Below are positions 18,223 through 25,744 of a DNA stretch of 64,000 nt, one piece after another. The notes beneath the pieces are model-generated. The model was not told the DNA's origin, made no database searches, and saw only the letters and a program-made list of their open reading frames with translations. The stretch spans positions 1,171,501 through 1,235,500 of the forward strand of contig NZ_JANPVQ010000001.1 of NCBI RefSeq assembly GCF_026157105.1. Direction: 5' to 3'. Numbering within the stretch: position 1 is the stretch's first letter; every line of letters starts with the position of its first letter. The translations under genes and the position numbers were made by a program. The stretch is from Sphingomicrobium marinum (GTDB taxonomy: Bacteria > Pseudomonadota > Alphaproteobacteria > Sphingomonadales > Sphingomonadaceae).

Positions 18223-18621
18223 CTACGCCATGGGGAAGTAATAGAGTCTTACTGTCCTTTCGTAGCCTTCGTCGAAGTTCGGATCTTCACTCGAGCTAAA
18301 ACGAGGCGGCTCATTCTTTTCGAGATCATCCTTTGACAGCGTCTTCAAGCGATAACCGCCCTTGCTTGTGTCGTAATCCAGAGCGTCCCACGGGAGAGGT
18401 GTATAATCTTCTCCCATTCCAAACAGACCTCCTGAACCCATTACGACGTAGCGGACGCGCCCGTCATGCTTTGTAAGCATGACCTTTTTGACACTTCCGA
18501 CCTTCTCGCCGTTGCGATCGAAAACGGTAGTTCCTTCCACCTTGTCAGCCGAGATGAGATTTTGGCTTTCGTCGCGTGTAAGAATGTCTTCTCTTTCTCT
18601 TTCAAATGTCGTCGTGGCCAT
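18223..18621 (-). CDS. PRC-barrel domain protein
   Basis: 132 residues. The PRC-barrel runs from about residue 20 to 90: LISADKVEGTTVFDRNGEKV, then SVKKVMLTKHDGRVRYVVMG and PLPWDALDYD. In this family the barrel follows the pattern 'separate/modify, link to ...'. Free-standing PRC-barrel proteins of this size are common in Rhizobiales and Sphingomonadales and are often linked to general stress, but no stress promoter could be identified here. Divergent from the membrane protein gene at 18795. Lies between tRNA-Met fragments 1 and 2. Confidence 0.85.
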   Translation of the reverse strand: MATTTFEREREDILTRDESQNLISADKVEGTTVFDRNGEKVGSVKKVMLTKHDGRVRYVVMGSGGLFGMGEDYTPLPWDALDYDTSKGGYRLKTLSKDDLEKNEPPRFSSSEDPNFDEGYERTVRLYYFPMA

Positions 18622-18794
18622 TTCCTTTCTCCCTCTAGTTCACTAGTGCCGGCGCGCCTTTGCGCCGATGCAGTATCAACGCGTCGAAAGATGGAGAGTT
18701 CTTCGTTATATCATTGATTTCATTCGAGTTATCGCGCGGACAAAGTGCGCTCGAATAAAATGGCACTTATAGGGGCGATCTGAGATAAGCAGGC

Positions 18795-19211
18795 GTGACC
18801 AAATCTCGCACGCTAGGGTGTCTCGGCGCCTTATTCGCGATCTACCTCGGGATGATCGTCACCATGCCTTTCATTTCCGCAGGCTACGGCGACAGCCTGG
18901 TTGAGCGAGTGTTGAGCGCCATTTTTATGCCATTCATGATGTTCATGCCCTTCGCGCCCCCGATCATCTTTGCGGTTTTCTTTGACCAGGTTGGGTCTGA
19001 CAAAAGCCCCCTGAAGCGAGGCGCCCGTGTAGGCTCTGGGCTGCTGCTGGCGCTAGGAATGATGTATGCTTCATTTGCTTTCGCGATGGCCGGACGGTTC
19101 GTCGTCTTGACGGGGGCCGACGGCATAATCGTCTCAGGGCTCTTGCTAGTCTCCGCCGGTTTGGCGGTAATCGGCTTTCGACGCGCGTCGCCCACGATCC
19201 GGGAACAGTGA
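18795..19211 (+). CDS. Four-helix membrane protein, unknown function
   Basis: 138 residues with hydrophobic segments near residues 8-28, 38-62, 77-100 and 106-128 (for example GALFAIYLGMIVTMPFI and GIIVSGLLLVSAGLAVIGF). No known family. The start codon is GTG at 18795. The stop codon ends two bases before the sequence where the tRNA-Met fragment 2 homology begins to be recognisable, so the 3' end of the gene abuts the putative attachment site. Confidence 0.65.
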   Translation: MTKSRTLGCLGALFAIYLGMIVTMPFISAGYGDSLVERVLSAIFMPFMMFMPFAPPIIFAVFFDQVGSDKSPLKRGARVGSGLLLALGMMYASFAFAMAGRFVVLTGADGIIVSGLLLVSAGLAVIGFRRASPTIREQ

Positions 19212-19212
19212 T

Positions 19213-19249
19213 TTGCGTGTCGGGGGTTCAAGTCCCTCCTCCGCTACCA
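19213..19249 (+). pseudogene. tRNA-Met 3' fragment 2 (candidate attachment site)
   Basis: Variable loop, T-arm and acceptor 3' strand with CCA, identical to fragment 1 over 36 bases (19215-19250 against 18036-18071). Just upstream the match decays (TTTGC where fragment 1 has TCCGC), and the anticodon loop is absent, so this copy is shorter than the other two. Confidence 0.8.
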
Positions 19250-19481
19250 TGTTTTGCAGGCAGAAGCCGCACCGCGCTGCGATCTTGTTGCCAAGGCGCG
19301 CATCCTAATTCGTTTCGCCGCGACCGTCATGCCGGTCGGTCGCAGCGGACCCCCTCGCAAAAAATTCAGAAAACGTCCAACCGATAGAGCGGCTGCTCCG
19401 TATCTAGCTTGTCGGACCACTAGGGTGCGGCTGCCCGCATTGCACCAATGCCAACGCACATGAATGCATAGGAGCCAGTTA

Positions 19482-20153
19482 ATGCGCACCTCCATCAAAC
19501 CACTATTGGCAGGGGGAGCGCTACTTGGCGCTGCGGCCCTTGTCTTCCAATTGGGCGGCGAACCCATCGTCGCAGCCGATCACCTCGATCCGCCGCAACG
19601 CACGAGCCCGGACGCAGATGACACGCCTGATACCGCTGCCGACATCGCCGATCTCTATGTCTTTTTCGATGGGACGACGACCAAGCTCATCCTGACATTT
19701 GCTGGCCCGGCCCCGACTGACCAGCCCGCCACATTCGACCCCGATGTGCGCTACTTCATCAACGTCTCCAACGATACCGATCGCGCAACGGTCGAAATTC
19801 CCATTCTCGTTCAGTTTGGCGAGGATGATAGCCAGCCGGGCGACCAGTTTGGCGTGCGCGTGAGCGGGCTTCCTGGCGTCACAGGCGACATTATCGGACC
19901 CGTCGAAACGGACCTCATGCAAGACGGCGTTACCGTTCGCGCGGGTCTCTTCGATGATCCGTTTTTCTTCGACCTGCAGGGTTTCCGGGAGACGCTCGAT
20001 ACCGGCACACTTAGCTTCGACTCAAGCCGTGACTTCTTTGCCGGTCAGAATCTGACTGCAGTGGTGATCGAAATTCCCAACAATAGCCTCGCACAAGGCA
20101 ACAACGTGATTGATGTCTGGGCGGAGACGCTCCGGCTCGGAGGGCAACTATAA
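19482..20153 (+). CDS. DUF4331 family secreted protein
   Basis: 223 residues from the ATG at 19482, chosen because AGGAG ends seven bases before it; an in-frame ATG at 19464 has no such site. The N-terminal signal segment (ALLGAAALVFQLGGEPIVAA) is followed by the DUF4331 signature ADHLDPP and DIADLYVFFDG. The family is found with ECF sigma/anti-sigma and TPR genes but has no established biochemical role. The stop overlaps the next start by one base (TAATG). First gene of the module between tRNA-Met fragments 2 and 3. Confidence 0.85.
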   Translation: MRTSIKPLLAGGALLGAAALVFQLGGEPIVAADHLDPPQRTSPDADDTPDTAADIADLYVFFDGTTTKLILTFAGPAPTDQPATFDPDVRYFINVSNDTDRATVEIPILVQFGEDDSQPGDQFGVRVSGLPGVTGDIIGPVETDLMQDGVTVRAGLFDDPFFFDLQGFRETLDTGTLSFDSSRDFFAGQNLTAVVIEIPNNSLAQGNNVIDVWAETLRLGGQL

Positions 20154-20848
20154 TGACCAACAGCAAATTCAAAACTATCTTGGCACCGCTGGCGCTGCTA
20201 GGCGCGTTGGCAGCTTGTGACGGCGAAAATAACAGTCGCGCCCCGGATTCGCTCGTCAATCCGCCGCCCCCACCTCCGCCGATGCCCACCAGCTTTGACC
20301 CGACGCCATGCCTGGAACAGGAAATCCCCGGGACAGGTGGCATCACCGTCGCTGACGCAGTCATTCCCGACACCTTGACGGTCAACTATACTGCGGCTTC
20401 GGGCTTCCCCAACGGCCGTGCTTTGCCCGATCCTGTCATCGATGTGACGCTGGCGGTCATTTTCCTCGACCTTTCGACGAATGGGCCGGCCACTCTGGCA
20501 AACCTGCCGCTCAATCCGTCGGCGAACGATCTCGCGTTCCGGTCAAACTTCCCCTACCTCGCCCCGGCGCAGGGTACACCGCCCGCAGCCGATACATCGG
20601 GACAGGCCTTCTCGTTCGACCTTCAACCAAATTCATCTTATGTCCGGGTGGACCGCATGGGTATGCCTGCGGTTTCGACCGCGCTGATCCCGACTGACGG
20701 GAAGATCGAGTATAACGATGCGGGACCGGCCGACGATCTTGCCGGTGAGTTCGTGCCCGAACTCTCGATGGTCCTGACCGACCTCACCAATGCCTTGGCA
20801 GATGATCTGACAGCTGCGGGGCTAACCCCTTGCGCGCAGCCTATCTAG
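20153..20848 (+). CDS. Lipoprotein related to DUF4331 proteins
   Basis: 231 residues. A lipoprotein signal with lipobox LAAC (Cys22) is followed by a proline-rich linker of seven prolines (residues ~38-44). The segment YVRVDRMGMPAVSTALIP resembles the 'RxGxPxVxT' part of DUF4331 proteins, so this may be a shortened second member. Translationally coupled to the preceding gene (TAATG). Likely exported and membrane-anchored. Role unknown. Confidence 0.75.
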   Translation: MTNSKFKTILAPLALLGALAACDGENNSRAPDSLVNPPPPPPPMPTSFDPTPCLEQEIPGTGGITVADAVIPDTLTVNYTAASGFPNGRALPDPVIDVTLAVIFLDLSTNGPATLANLPLNPSANDLAFRSNFPYLAPAQGTPPAADTSGQAFSFDLQPNSSYVRVDRMGMPAVSTALIPTDGKIEYNDAGPADDLAGEFVPELSMVLTDLTNALADDLTAAGLTPCAQPI

Positions 20849-20863
20849 GCACCTGTCAGGCTA

Positions 20864-20891
20864 GGGGCCCGCGTGGTGGGTTGCGGGCCCC
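20864..20891 (+). terminator. Strong GC hairpin between the lipoprotein and TPR genes
   Basis: GGGGCCCGC (20864-20872) pairs perfectly with GCGGGCCCC (20883-20891) around a 10-base loop. Only GTTAATC follows, not a real T-run, so it may be a weak terminator or an mRNA-stabilising stem that sets relative expression within the operon. The next gene's GGAGG starts 13 bases downstream. Confidence 0.5.
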
Positions 20892-20914
20892 GTTAATCTC
20901 CCCGGAGGCTTGCT

Positions 20915-22252
20915 ATGACCCATTCGAGTTCTCAGATCTGGACGCTGCGTCTCATCGCCGCCTTGCTTGTCATCGCGGCTTTGATTGCCCTGACGCGACC
21001 AGGGGAAGCTGACGAATTCGCTTCACTATCCGAGCTTACCGGAAAAGCATTTGGTCCGGCTGCCTTTGAAGATGCCTTGGCACGCGCTGACCGAGACGTC
21101 CGGCAATCGGCGGAACGGCAAGTTCTGCAGAGCGACGGTTGGCTCGCCAGCGAAAGCCATGCCATGGCCCTACACCGGCGGGCACAATTGACAGCTGATT
21201 TTTCGGATTTGTCAAAGTCATATGCGCTCTTGAAGGCGGCGCGGTCAAATGCGCCGGATGGAAGCGGGCCAGCACTTTCGTCGGCAGTGGTTTCGTTTGC
21301 CCTTCACCGACAAGCAGAAGCCGCAGCGCATCTCGACAGGCGGGATGGCCTTGCCGTTCGGGCGTCGAAGATCGAACAGGCCGAAGTCCTCTCGTTGCGC
21401 GGCGACCTGGCGCTTTATTCGGGCGACTATGATCGCGCAAAAAGCAATTTTCGAAGAGCGCTGGCGCTCGATTCAGGTGTTTCGTCGGTCATCAGGCTCG
21501 CGAACTACTATCAGCGCATGGGAGAACGTGAGGCTGCCCTTAGAGTGCTGGCCGCAGGCGCCAGTCAGGATGTCACGCCGCGCATCGCTTCTCTGTATCT
21601 ACTCTACGCAGGTGGCGTAGAACTTAAACGCGGTCGTTGGGACGAAGCGCGCGACTATTTCGAAAAGGCCGAAGAGATTTTCCCCGGATATTGGCTGGCC
21701 AGTGCGCATATCGCGCAACTTGACGGTGCACAGGGCAACCCCGCCGCCGGAGAAATACGCTATCGCCAGATCCTGAAGAAGCATGAAGAGCCGAGCGTCA
21801 TGTCGGCCTATGCGGCATTATTGTCTTCGCAGGGGCGCGACGTCGAGGCCAAGGCGCTCGAGGCGCGTGCGCTCGCTATCTTCAACGAACGCGCTCGCGA
21901 GTTTCCCGAAGCCTATGCTGATCACCTGCTCGACGCTGCGATAGGACGCGGGGACGGGACGGCTGCACTTAAATATGCCAGAGCCAATCATGCCAACCGG
22001 CCTTATGGTGATGCCAAGGTCGGCGTCGCCCGCGCACTTGTTGCGGCGGGCCGGCCGCAAGAAGCCATCGAGATGCTCGATCATGTGGAAGCTAGTGGCT
22101 GGCGTTCGACCGAGCAATACATGGCCCGTGCCGATGCATGCGAGGCGCTTGACCGTGGAAAATGCGCGCGCGCCGCAAGACGCGACGCGGAGCGCTTCAA
22201 TCCGAAAGCGCTTGATCCAGGGTCGGACCTGCTCGCCTTTGGCAACCATTGA
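20915..22252 (+). CDS. TPR-repeat protein of the DUF4331 module
   Basis: 445 residues. One N-terminal hydrophobic segment (LIAALLVIAALIALTRP, residues ~11-28) is followed by helical TPR-like repeats, clearest in LRGDLALYSGDYDRAKSNFRR, LLYAGGVELKRGRWDEARDY and KVGVARALVAAGRPQEAIEM. ATG at 20915 with GGAGG six bases upstream. Likely periplasm-facing or secreted protein scaffold working with the two proteins encoded just upstream. No catalytic motif. Confidence 0.75.
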   Translation: MTHSSSQIWTLRLIAALLVIAALIALTRPGEADEFASLSELTGKAFGPAAFEDALARADRDVRQSAERQVLQSDGWLASESHAMALHRRAQLTADFSDLSKSYALLKAARSNAPDGSGPALSSAVVSFALHRQAEAAAHLDRRDGLAVRASKIEQAEVLSLRGDLALYSGDYDRAKSNFRRALALDSGVSSVIRLANYYQRMGEREAALRVLAAGASQDVTPRIASLYLLYAGGVELKRGRWDEARDYFEKAEEIFPGYWLASAHIAQLDGAQGNPAAGEIRYRQILKKHEEPSVMSAYAALLSSQGRDVEAKALEARALAIFNERAREFPEAYADHLLDAAIGRGDGTAALKYARANHANRPYGDAKVGVARALVAAGRPQEAIEMLDHVEASGWRSTEQYMARADACEALDRGKCARAARRDAERFNPKALDPGSDLLAFGNH

Positions 22253-22408
22253 GCAGCATCCATTTCGAGTGGATCGAAGGCCTTGGGAACTTGCCGTTGC
22301 GGCAACGCGGCGCTCGGGTGGATCGCGAACATCCATGCTGAATAGTGTCGAGTTTGTAACGAGCCAATGACTAGGCGGCGGTAGTTTCTTACTCTACGCA
22401 CGATAGCG

Positions 22409-22984
22409 ATGGCCAAAAAGGACTCTCGATCTTCCAAACAAGCTCGCGATGAACTCGTCGCGGCAATTGGCTTCACAGCTAGTGGAGATCGGGCCGCTCT
22501 GAAAAAGGTCTATGATCGGACCAGTGCTAAACTATTCGGGATATGCCTGCGTATCTGCAAAGAGCGGGAAATTGCAGAAGATGTATTGCAGGAAACATAC
22601 CTCAAAGTCTGGCGCAGGGCGGGGCGCTATGATGCCGCCAAGGCGAGTCCGATCACATGGCTGAGCATGATTGCCCGCAACAGCGCGATCGACGCTGTGC
22701 GACGGCGCAGATCCACGATCGGGGACGAAGCCCTAGCGATAGAGCGTGTCGCCGACGACGCGCCGCTGCCCGACCGACTAGCCGAGGCGGGGGAGATCCG
22801 CGAGCGCATCGAGGATTGCCTGGAAGAGCTCGACAGCGAACATCAGAAATGCATTCGCCACGCCTACTTCGATGGGCTGAGCTATTCGCAGGTTGCCGAG
22901 CGTATCGGAACACCGCTGGGTACTATCAAGGGCTGGATGGCCCGGTCGATGAAACGGTTGCGGAAGTGTCTCGATGACCGATGA
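22409..22984 (+). CDS. ECF RNA polymerase sigma factor
   Basis: 191 residues. Sigma region 2 (KLFGICLRICKEREIAEDVLQETYLKVWRR, written here in outline, residues ~43-75) contains the DVLQETYLKVW core-binding helix. Region 4 (LSYSQVAERIGTPLGTIKGW, ~residues 145-175) is the -35 recognition HTH. The length and the linked RskA-type gene place it with SigK/ECF19-like factors. Its gene overlaps the anti-sigma gene by 11 bases. It probably controls the DUF4331/TPR genes upstream and its own gene. Confidence 0.9.
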   Translation: MAKKDSRSSKQARDELVAAIGFTASGDRAALKKVYDRTSAKLFGICLRICKEREIAEDVLQETYLKVWRRAGRYDAAKASPITWLSMIARNSAIDAVRRRRSTIGDEALAIERVADDAPLPDRLAEAGEIRERIEDCLEELDSEHQKCIRHAYFDGLSYSQVAERIGTPLGTIKGWMARSMKRLRKCLDDR

Positions 22985-23720
22985 CCCGCAGAAAGATCCG
23001 GTAGTCACTGCCGCCGAGCTGGCACTCGGGTTGCTGGAAGGAAGCGAGTTGGCCGATGCCAATCGTCGATTGCTGGCCGATGCCGATTTCGCCGAGCTGG
23101 TCGACTGGTGGCACCTCAAGTTTGCACATTTGTCACGGCAGTTCGATGCCGTCCCGCCGCCATCATCTATTTGGCCGGCCATCGACAGTCATTTGGCCGG
23201 GCAAGACGATATCCCGGCCATTGCCGTGCCGACCGGCAAGGGTTGGCGTAAGCGTGCTGCAGGATTTCTGGGCTTCATGCTCGGCGTTGCTGTCATGCTC
23301 TATGTCGACAAGGGCACGGACTTGCTCGGACCAAGAGTCGTCGAGGTGCCAGTCGAACAACCTGTGTCCGTCACGCCGCAGCTTTTCGCTGCCCTCGATG
23401 GCGGAGAGACGGGCCCTGATATTTCAACGCGCCTCGACCCGGCCAGCCGCAAACTCGCCGTCCAGATCGCCGGCGTCCCTGAAGCCGAGCTTGGCCCGTC
23501 GCGCGCGCCCGAACTATGGGTCGTGCCGGCTGGCGGCGCGCCACAATCACTGGGCTTGTTGCCGTATCAGGGTGGCTACTCGCGCGAACTCGGTGAAGCC
23601 GAGGCAGCTTTGTTCGCAGCCGGGGCCACAATCGCCGTGACATATGAAGAGCGAGATAGCGCCCCGCATTCGGCCCCAACGACCGACATTGTGGCTGCCG
23701 GCCAACTCATCGAAATCTGA
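22974..23720 (+). CDS. RskA-type anti-sigma factor
   Basis: 248 residues. The N-terminal cytoplasmic anti-sigma domain (ELALGLLEGSELADANRRLL..WWHLKF) precedes one membrane helix (GFLGFMLGVAVMLYVD, ~residues 95-112) and a C-terminal RskA domain (PELWVVPAGGAPQSLGLLP). In this family the membrane protein holds its ECF factor inactive until regulated proteolysis. Overlap with the sigma gene gives translational coupling. The gene ends 85 bases before tRNA-Met fragment 3. Confidence 0.88.
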   Translation: MTDDPQKDPVVTAAELALGLLEGSELADANRRLLADADFAELVDWWHLKFAHLSRQFDAVPPPSSIWPAIDSHLAGQDDIPAIAVPTGKGWRKRAAGFLGFMLGVAVMLYVDKGTDLLGPRVVEVPVEQPVSVTPQLFAALDGGETGPDISTRLDPASRKLAVQIAGVPEAELGPSRAPELWVVPAGGAPQSLGLLPYQGGYSRELGEAEAALFAAGATIAVTYEERDSAPHSAPTTDIVAAGQLIEI

Positions 23721-23805
23721 TCCGCGCGCGGGAATATTTGTCGATGTCAGACGGGCGGCGAATTCAATCTTCGCTACGTAGACACGTCTATGCGCATCTC
23801 CCGTT

Positions 23806-23853
23806 GAAATCATAATCCGCGTGTCGGGGGTTCAAGTCCCTCCTCCGCTACCA
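23806..23853 (+). pseudogene. tRNA-Met(CAU) 3' fragment 3 (candidate attachment site)
   Basis: Starts inside the anticodon stem (GAAATCATAATCCGC), then variable loop, T-arm, acceptor 3' strand and CCA. Identical to fragment 1 over 48 bases (23808-23855). The 5' half of the tRNA is absent. This copy probably marks the original chromosomal junction, with native chromosome to its right. Confidence 0.85.
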
Positions 23854-24095
23854 TTTTCCAACCTTATTGCTTCGGTCCGCCGTTGGAGGGCCGGACGTGC
23901 AATTCCCCACCAGATTGCGTTGTATGCCGCGCCTGAAAAGAGCGCGACTTCTTCTGTGAGATAGGGAATGTCCGGAAGCGGTAGAAATCTCGCATAGACA
24001 GCGCACCCAAGGGCGAACCAGATAGCGCCTAAAACAGAGAATATTCGCTTGTGTCGCTCGAAGAGCCGCACGATATCGTCCAACAACTGCTGCAC
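23832..24095 (-). CDS. Small membrane protein whose C-terminus runs into the tRNA fragment
   Basis: 87 residues, GTG start. Two hydrophobic segments (FSVLGAIWFALGCAVYARF and ALFSGAAYNAIWWGI) with a basic tail. The last six residues (GSGGGT) and the stop are encoded by the antisense strand of tRNA-Met fragment 3, so the natural C-terminus may have been replaced at the insertion junction. No family recognised; no strong ribosome binding site before the GTG. Confidence 0.5.
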   Translation of the reverse strand: MQQLLDDIVRLFERHKRIFSVLGAIWFALGCAVYARFLPLPDIPYLTEEVALFSGAAYNAIWWGIARPALQRRTEAIRLENGSGGGT

Positions 24096-24204
24096 TCCAT
24101 ATCTGTTTGCTCGGCCCTGCCTACCAGGTTGAACAATAGACGATCTAGCTTGCCGCTACCATTTCTCTAGTCGATGAAGTAATGTTCATCCACGGAGGTG
24201 CAGG

Positions 24205-24390
24205 ATGACTGATGAAATCAGTCCGGTCGCCAATGGCGATCGGTGCAGAGTGGTCGCTGGCACGCACAAGGGTCGTAGCGGCACGGTCGAGGACCTCAAT
24301 CGCAGCAAGGGCGGCAACATCACAGTCACGGTACGAGACGAACATCAGGAGCGCTTCAAGACACTCGCGTGCAATGTCGAAAAAGCCTAA
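24205..24390 (+). CDS. Small KOW-motif protein
   Basis: 61 residues. The centre is a KOW motif (GDRCRVVAGTHKGRSGTVED), an SH3-like barrel element that binds RNA or ribosomal/transcription proteins in NusG and L24. ATG at 24205 with GGAGG nine bases upstream. No other domain, so it would act as a free-standing KOW module. First gene to the right of the tRNA fragments. Confidence 0.7.
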   Translation: MTDEISPVANGDRCRVVAGTHKGRSGTVEDLNRSKGGNITVTVRDEHQERFKTLACNVEKA

Positions 24391-24445
24391 CCTGAATCTC
24401 GTTCACGAGCACGAGCAGGCGCCAAGCTGATTGATTGGAGGCAAA

Positions 24446-24916
24446 ATGAAGGTATCGATAGCGGTCGCGGCTACAATCTCTCTTGCAGGCTGCACTACTC
24501 TTCCTCCGGCCAGTCAACACATTGATGTCACGAAAACGATCGTTTCATCGGTTGAACGAGCCACTCCCGGAATGATGGCTGCGGCCTATGCAGCATTTGA
24601 TAACCCAGGGGCTCAAGATACGCTTATAGAAGTCTCTTGCGATTGTGCGGATCGCGTGGAAATCCATCATATGGTTGGAGAGGGCGAGGATCGGAAAATG
24701 GTCGTCGAACCCACGTTTCCGATCACCGCCAACAGCGAATCCCTGATAGAGCCTCCCGGTCTTGAATGGCATCTCATGCTCATGGATGTTAAATATCCGA
24801 TCCCGGTTGGGACCGAAATCGAAATGACCCTCGTGTTCCGGAATGCGGGGCCCAAGAAGTATCGCTTAAAGGCCGTGAATGGCACCCGCGCTGCTTGGGA
24901 CGCCTACGACGACTGA
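24446..24916 (+). CDS. PCu(A)C-type copper chaperone lipoprotein
   Basis: 156 residues from the ATG at 24446 (GGAGG upstream). A very short lipoprotein signal with LAGC (Cys16) precedes the PCu(A)C fold. The copper motif H-X10-M...HxM is present: His74, Met85 and H109-L-M111, with 23 instead of about 21 residues between Met85 and His109. The family delivers Cu(I) to cytochrome oxidase in the periplasm. No Sco or oxidase gene is adjacent. Two extra cysteines (SCDC, 65-67) sit next to the site. Confidence 0.8.
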   Translation: MKVSIAVAATISLAGCTTLPPASQHIDVTKTIVSSVERATPGMMAAAYAAFDNPGAQDTLIEVSCDCADRVEIHHMVGEGEDRKMVVEPTFPITANSESLIEPPGLEWHLMLMDVKYPIPVGTEIEMTLVFRNAGPKKYRLKAVNGTRAAWDAYDD

Positions 24917-24998
24917 CACCAAGCGAAGTTCTGCATGCACCCGAAGGATCTCGGCCGCTTCGAGGCGCACCTGAACAGCGGCTCCCAACTACCTGAAG

Positions 24999-25540
24999 CT
25001 ATTCCTCGTCGGTTATCCGCACCATTAGGTGCGCATAGGGCGTGCCCTTCCACATGACATAAACCGGGTCTTTGGGATCGGTCGAAATGCCCTCAAGCAT
25101 CGCGGCATGGGGAGGATCAGCATCATGTGCGGCCCTTCCTTGACCCAATCATTGTCTTCGGTCGGTTCGGTCGCCCGTGGATCGATATTGCTGACCCCCG
25201 GCGCATCGCCTTCGCCCGCAAGCATATAGGTTACGCCGAAGCCATCTGGCTTGAAGGGCTCGTCCGCCATGAATGCGGCCAGCATGGCGTTCCAGGTAGC
25301 ATCGTTGCACATCGGCCCCATTGCAGTGCTCTCGGGAATGCAGGTGAAGCCGTTGGTGCCCGCGCGCAACACATTGCCGTCATGATCAACGATCGTCGCG
25401 GCATCGGTCACCGAGGCTGGAGCGGCGCTGGCCGCGCTGGCGATCATCGCTTCTTTGTCGTGCTCGTGCGCATGATTGTCGGCCGCAGCGGCATGCGGAT
25501 TGGCGACCAGCATGGCAAGAATGGAAGTCAGAGTGAGCAT
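24999..25540 (-). pseudogene. Conserved secreted protein with a frameshift near its 3' end
   Basis: Start ATG 25540 (AAGGAG six bases upstream; the ATG at 25546 is too close to it). A signal sequence (LTLTSILAMLVANPHAAAA) and a conserved body (ATIVDHDGNVLRAGTNGFTC, MAGPMC-like, VTYMLAGEGDAPGVSNIDP, EGPHMMLILP) follow. At about 25098-25110 the frame breaks: PMP continues as RCLRAF, whereas the +1 frame continues as AMLEGIS..VYVMWKGTPYAHLMV and stops at 24999. One base, probably a G in CCG-CGATG, is missing. This resembles a family of periplasmic proteins ending in YVMWKGTPYAH, function unknown. Either a recent mutation or a sequencing error. Confidence 0.75.
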
Positions 25541-25744
25541 GTGCATCTCCTTCGCGTCGAAATGGTGACGAGGAGACAAACTCCAATGCTCCAATGATAG
25601 AAGGCGTTTGCGCACGCTACGGGCCTTGGAGGTCCCTCGAACCAACGGCGTTTTATAAACAAAATGTGGTCGAAATTCCTTCCGCGTCGGCGGACATGGG
25701 TAGCCGAGCCAACGGCAGTTTGCTTCGCAGTGGGCGAGGCTAGT

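Larger units (their letters stand above)
18071..23853. mobile_element. Candidate tandem island segments bounded by tRNA-Met fragments
   Basis: Direct copies of the tRNA-Met 3' end close each segment: 18071-19249 (PRC-barrel and membrane protein genes) and 19250-23853 (DUF4331/lipoprotein/TPR/sigma/anti-sigma). No integrase, transposase or conjugation gene lies between them, so the segments would be remnants or depend on an integrase elsewhere. By orientation the intact tRNA should lie to the left, making DNA left of 18070 part of a further element. Inference from repeats and gene content only. Confidence 0.45.

Noticed and set aside
25025-25103. In-frame C-terminus RCLRAFRPIPKTRFM.. of the secreted protein
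   Set aside because: Arg/Cys-rich shift product; the neighbouring frame gives a continuous conserved ending, so the break is a frameshift.
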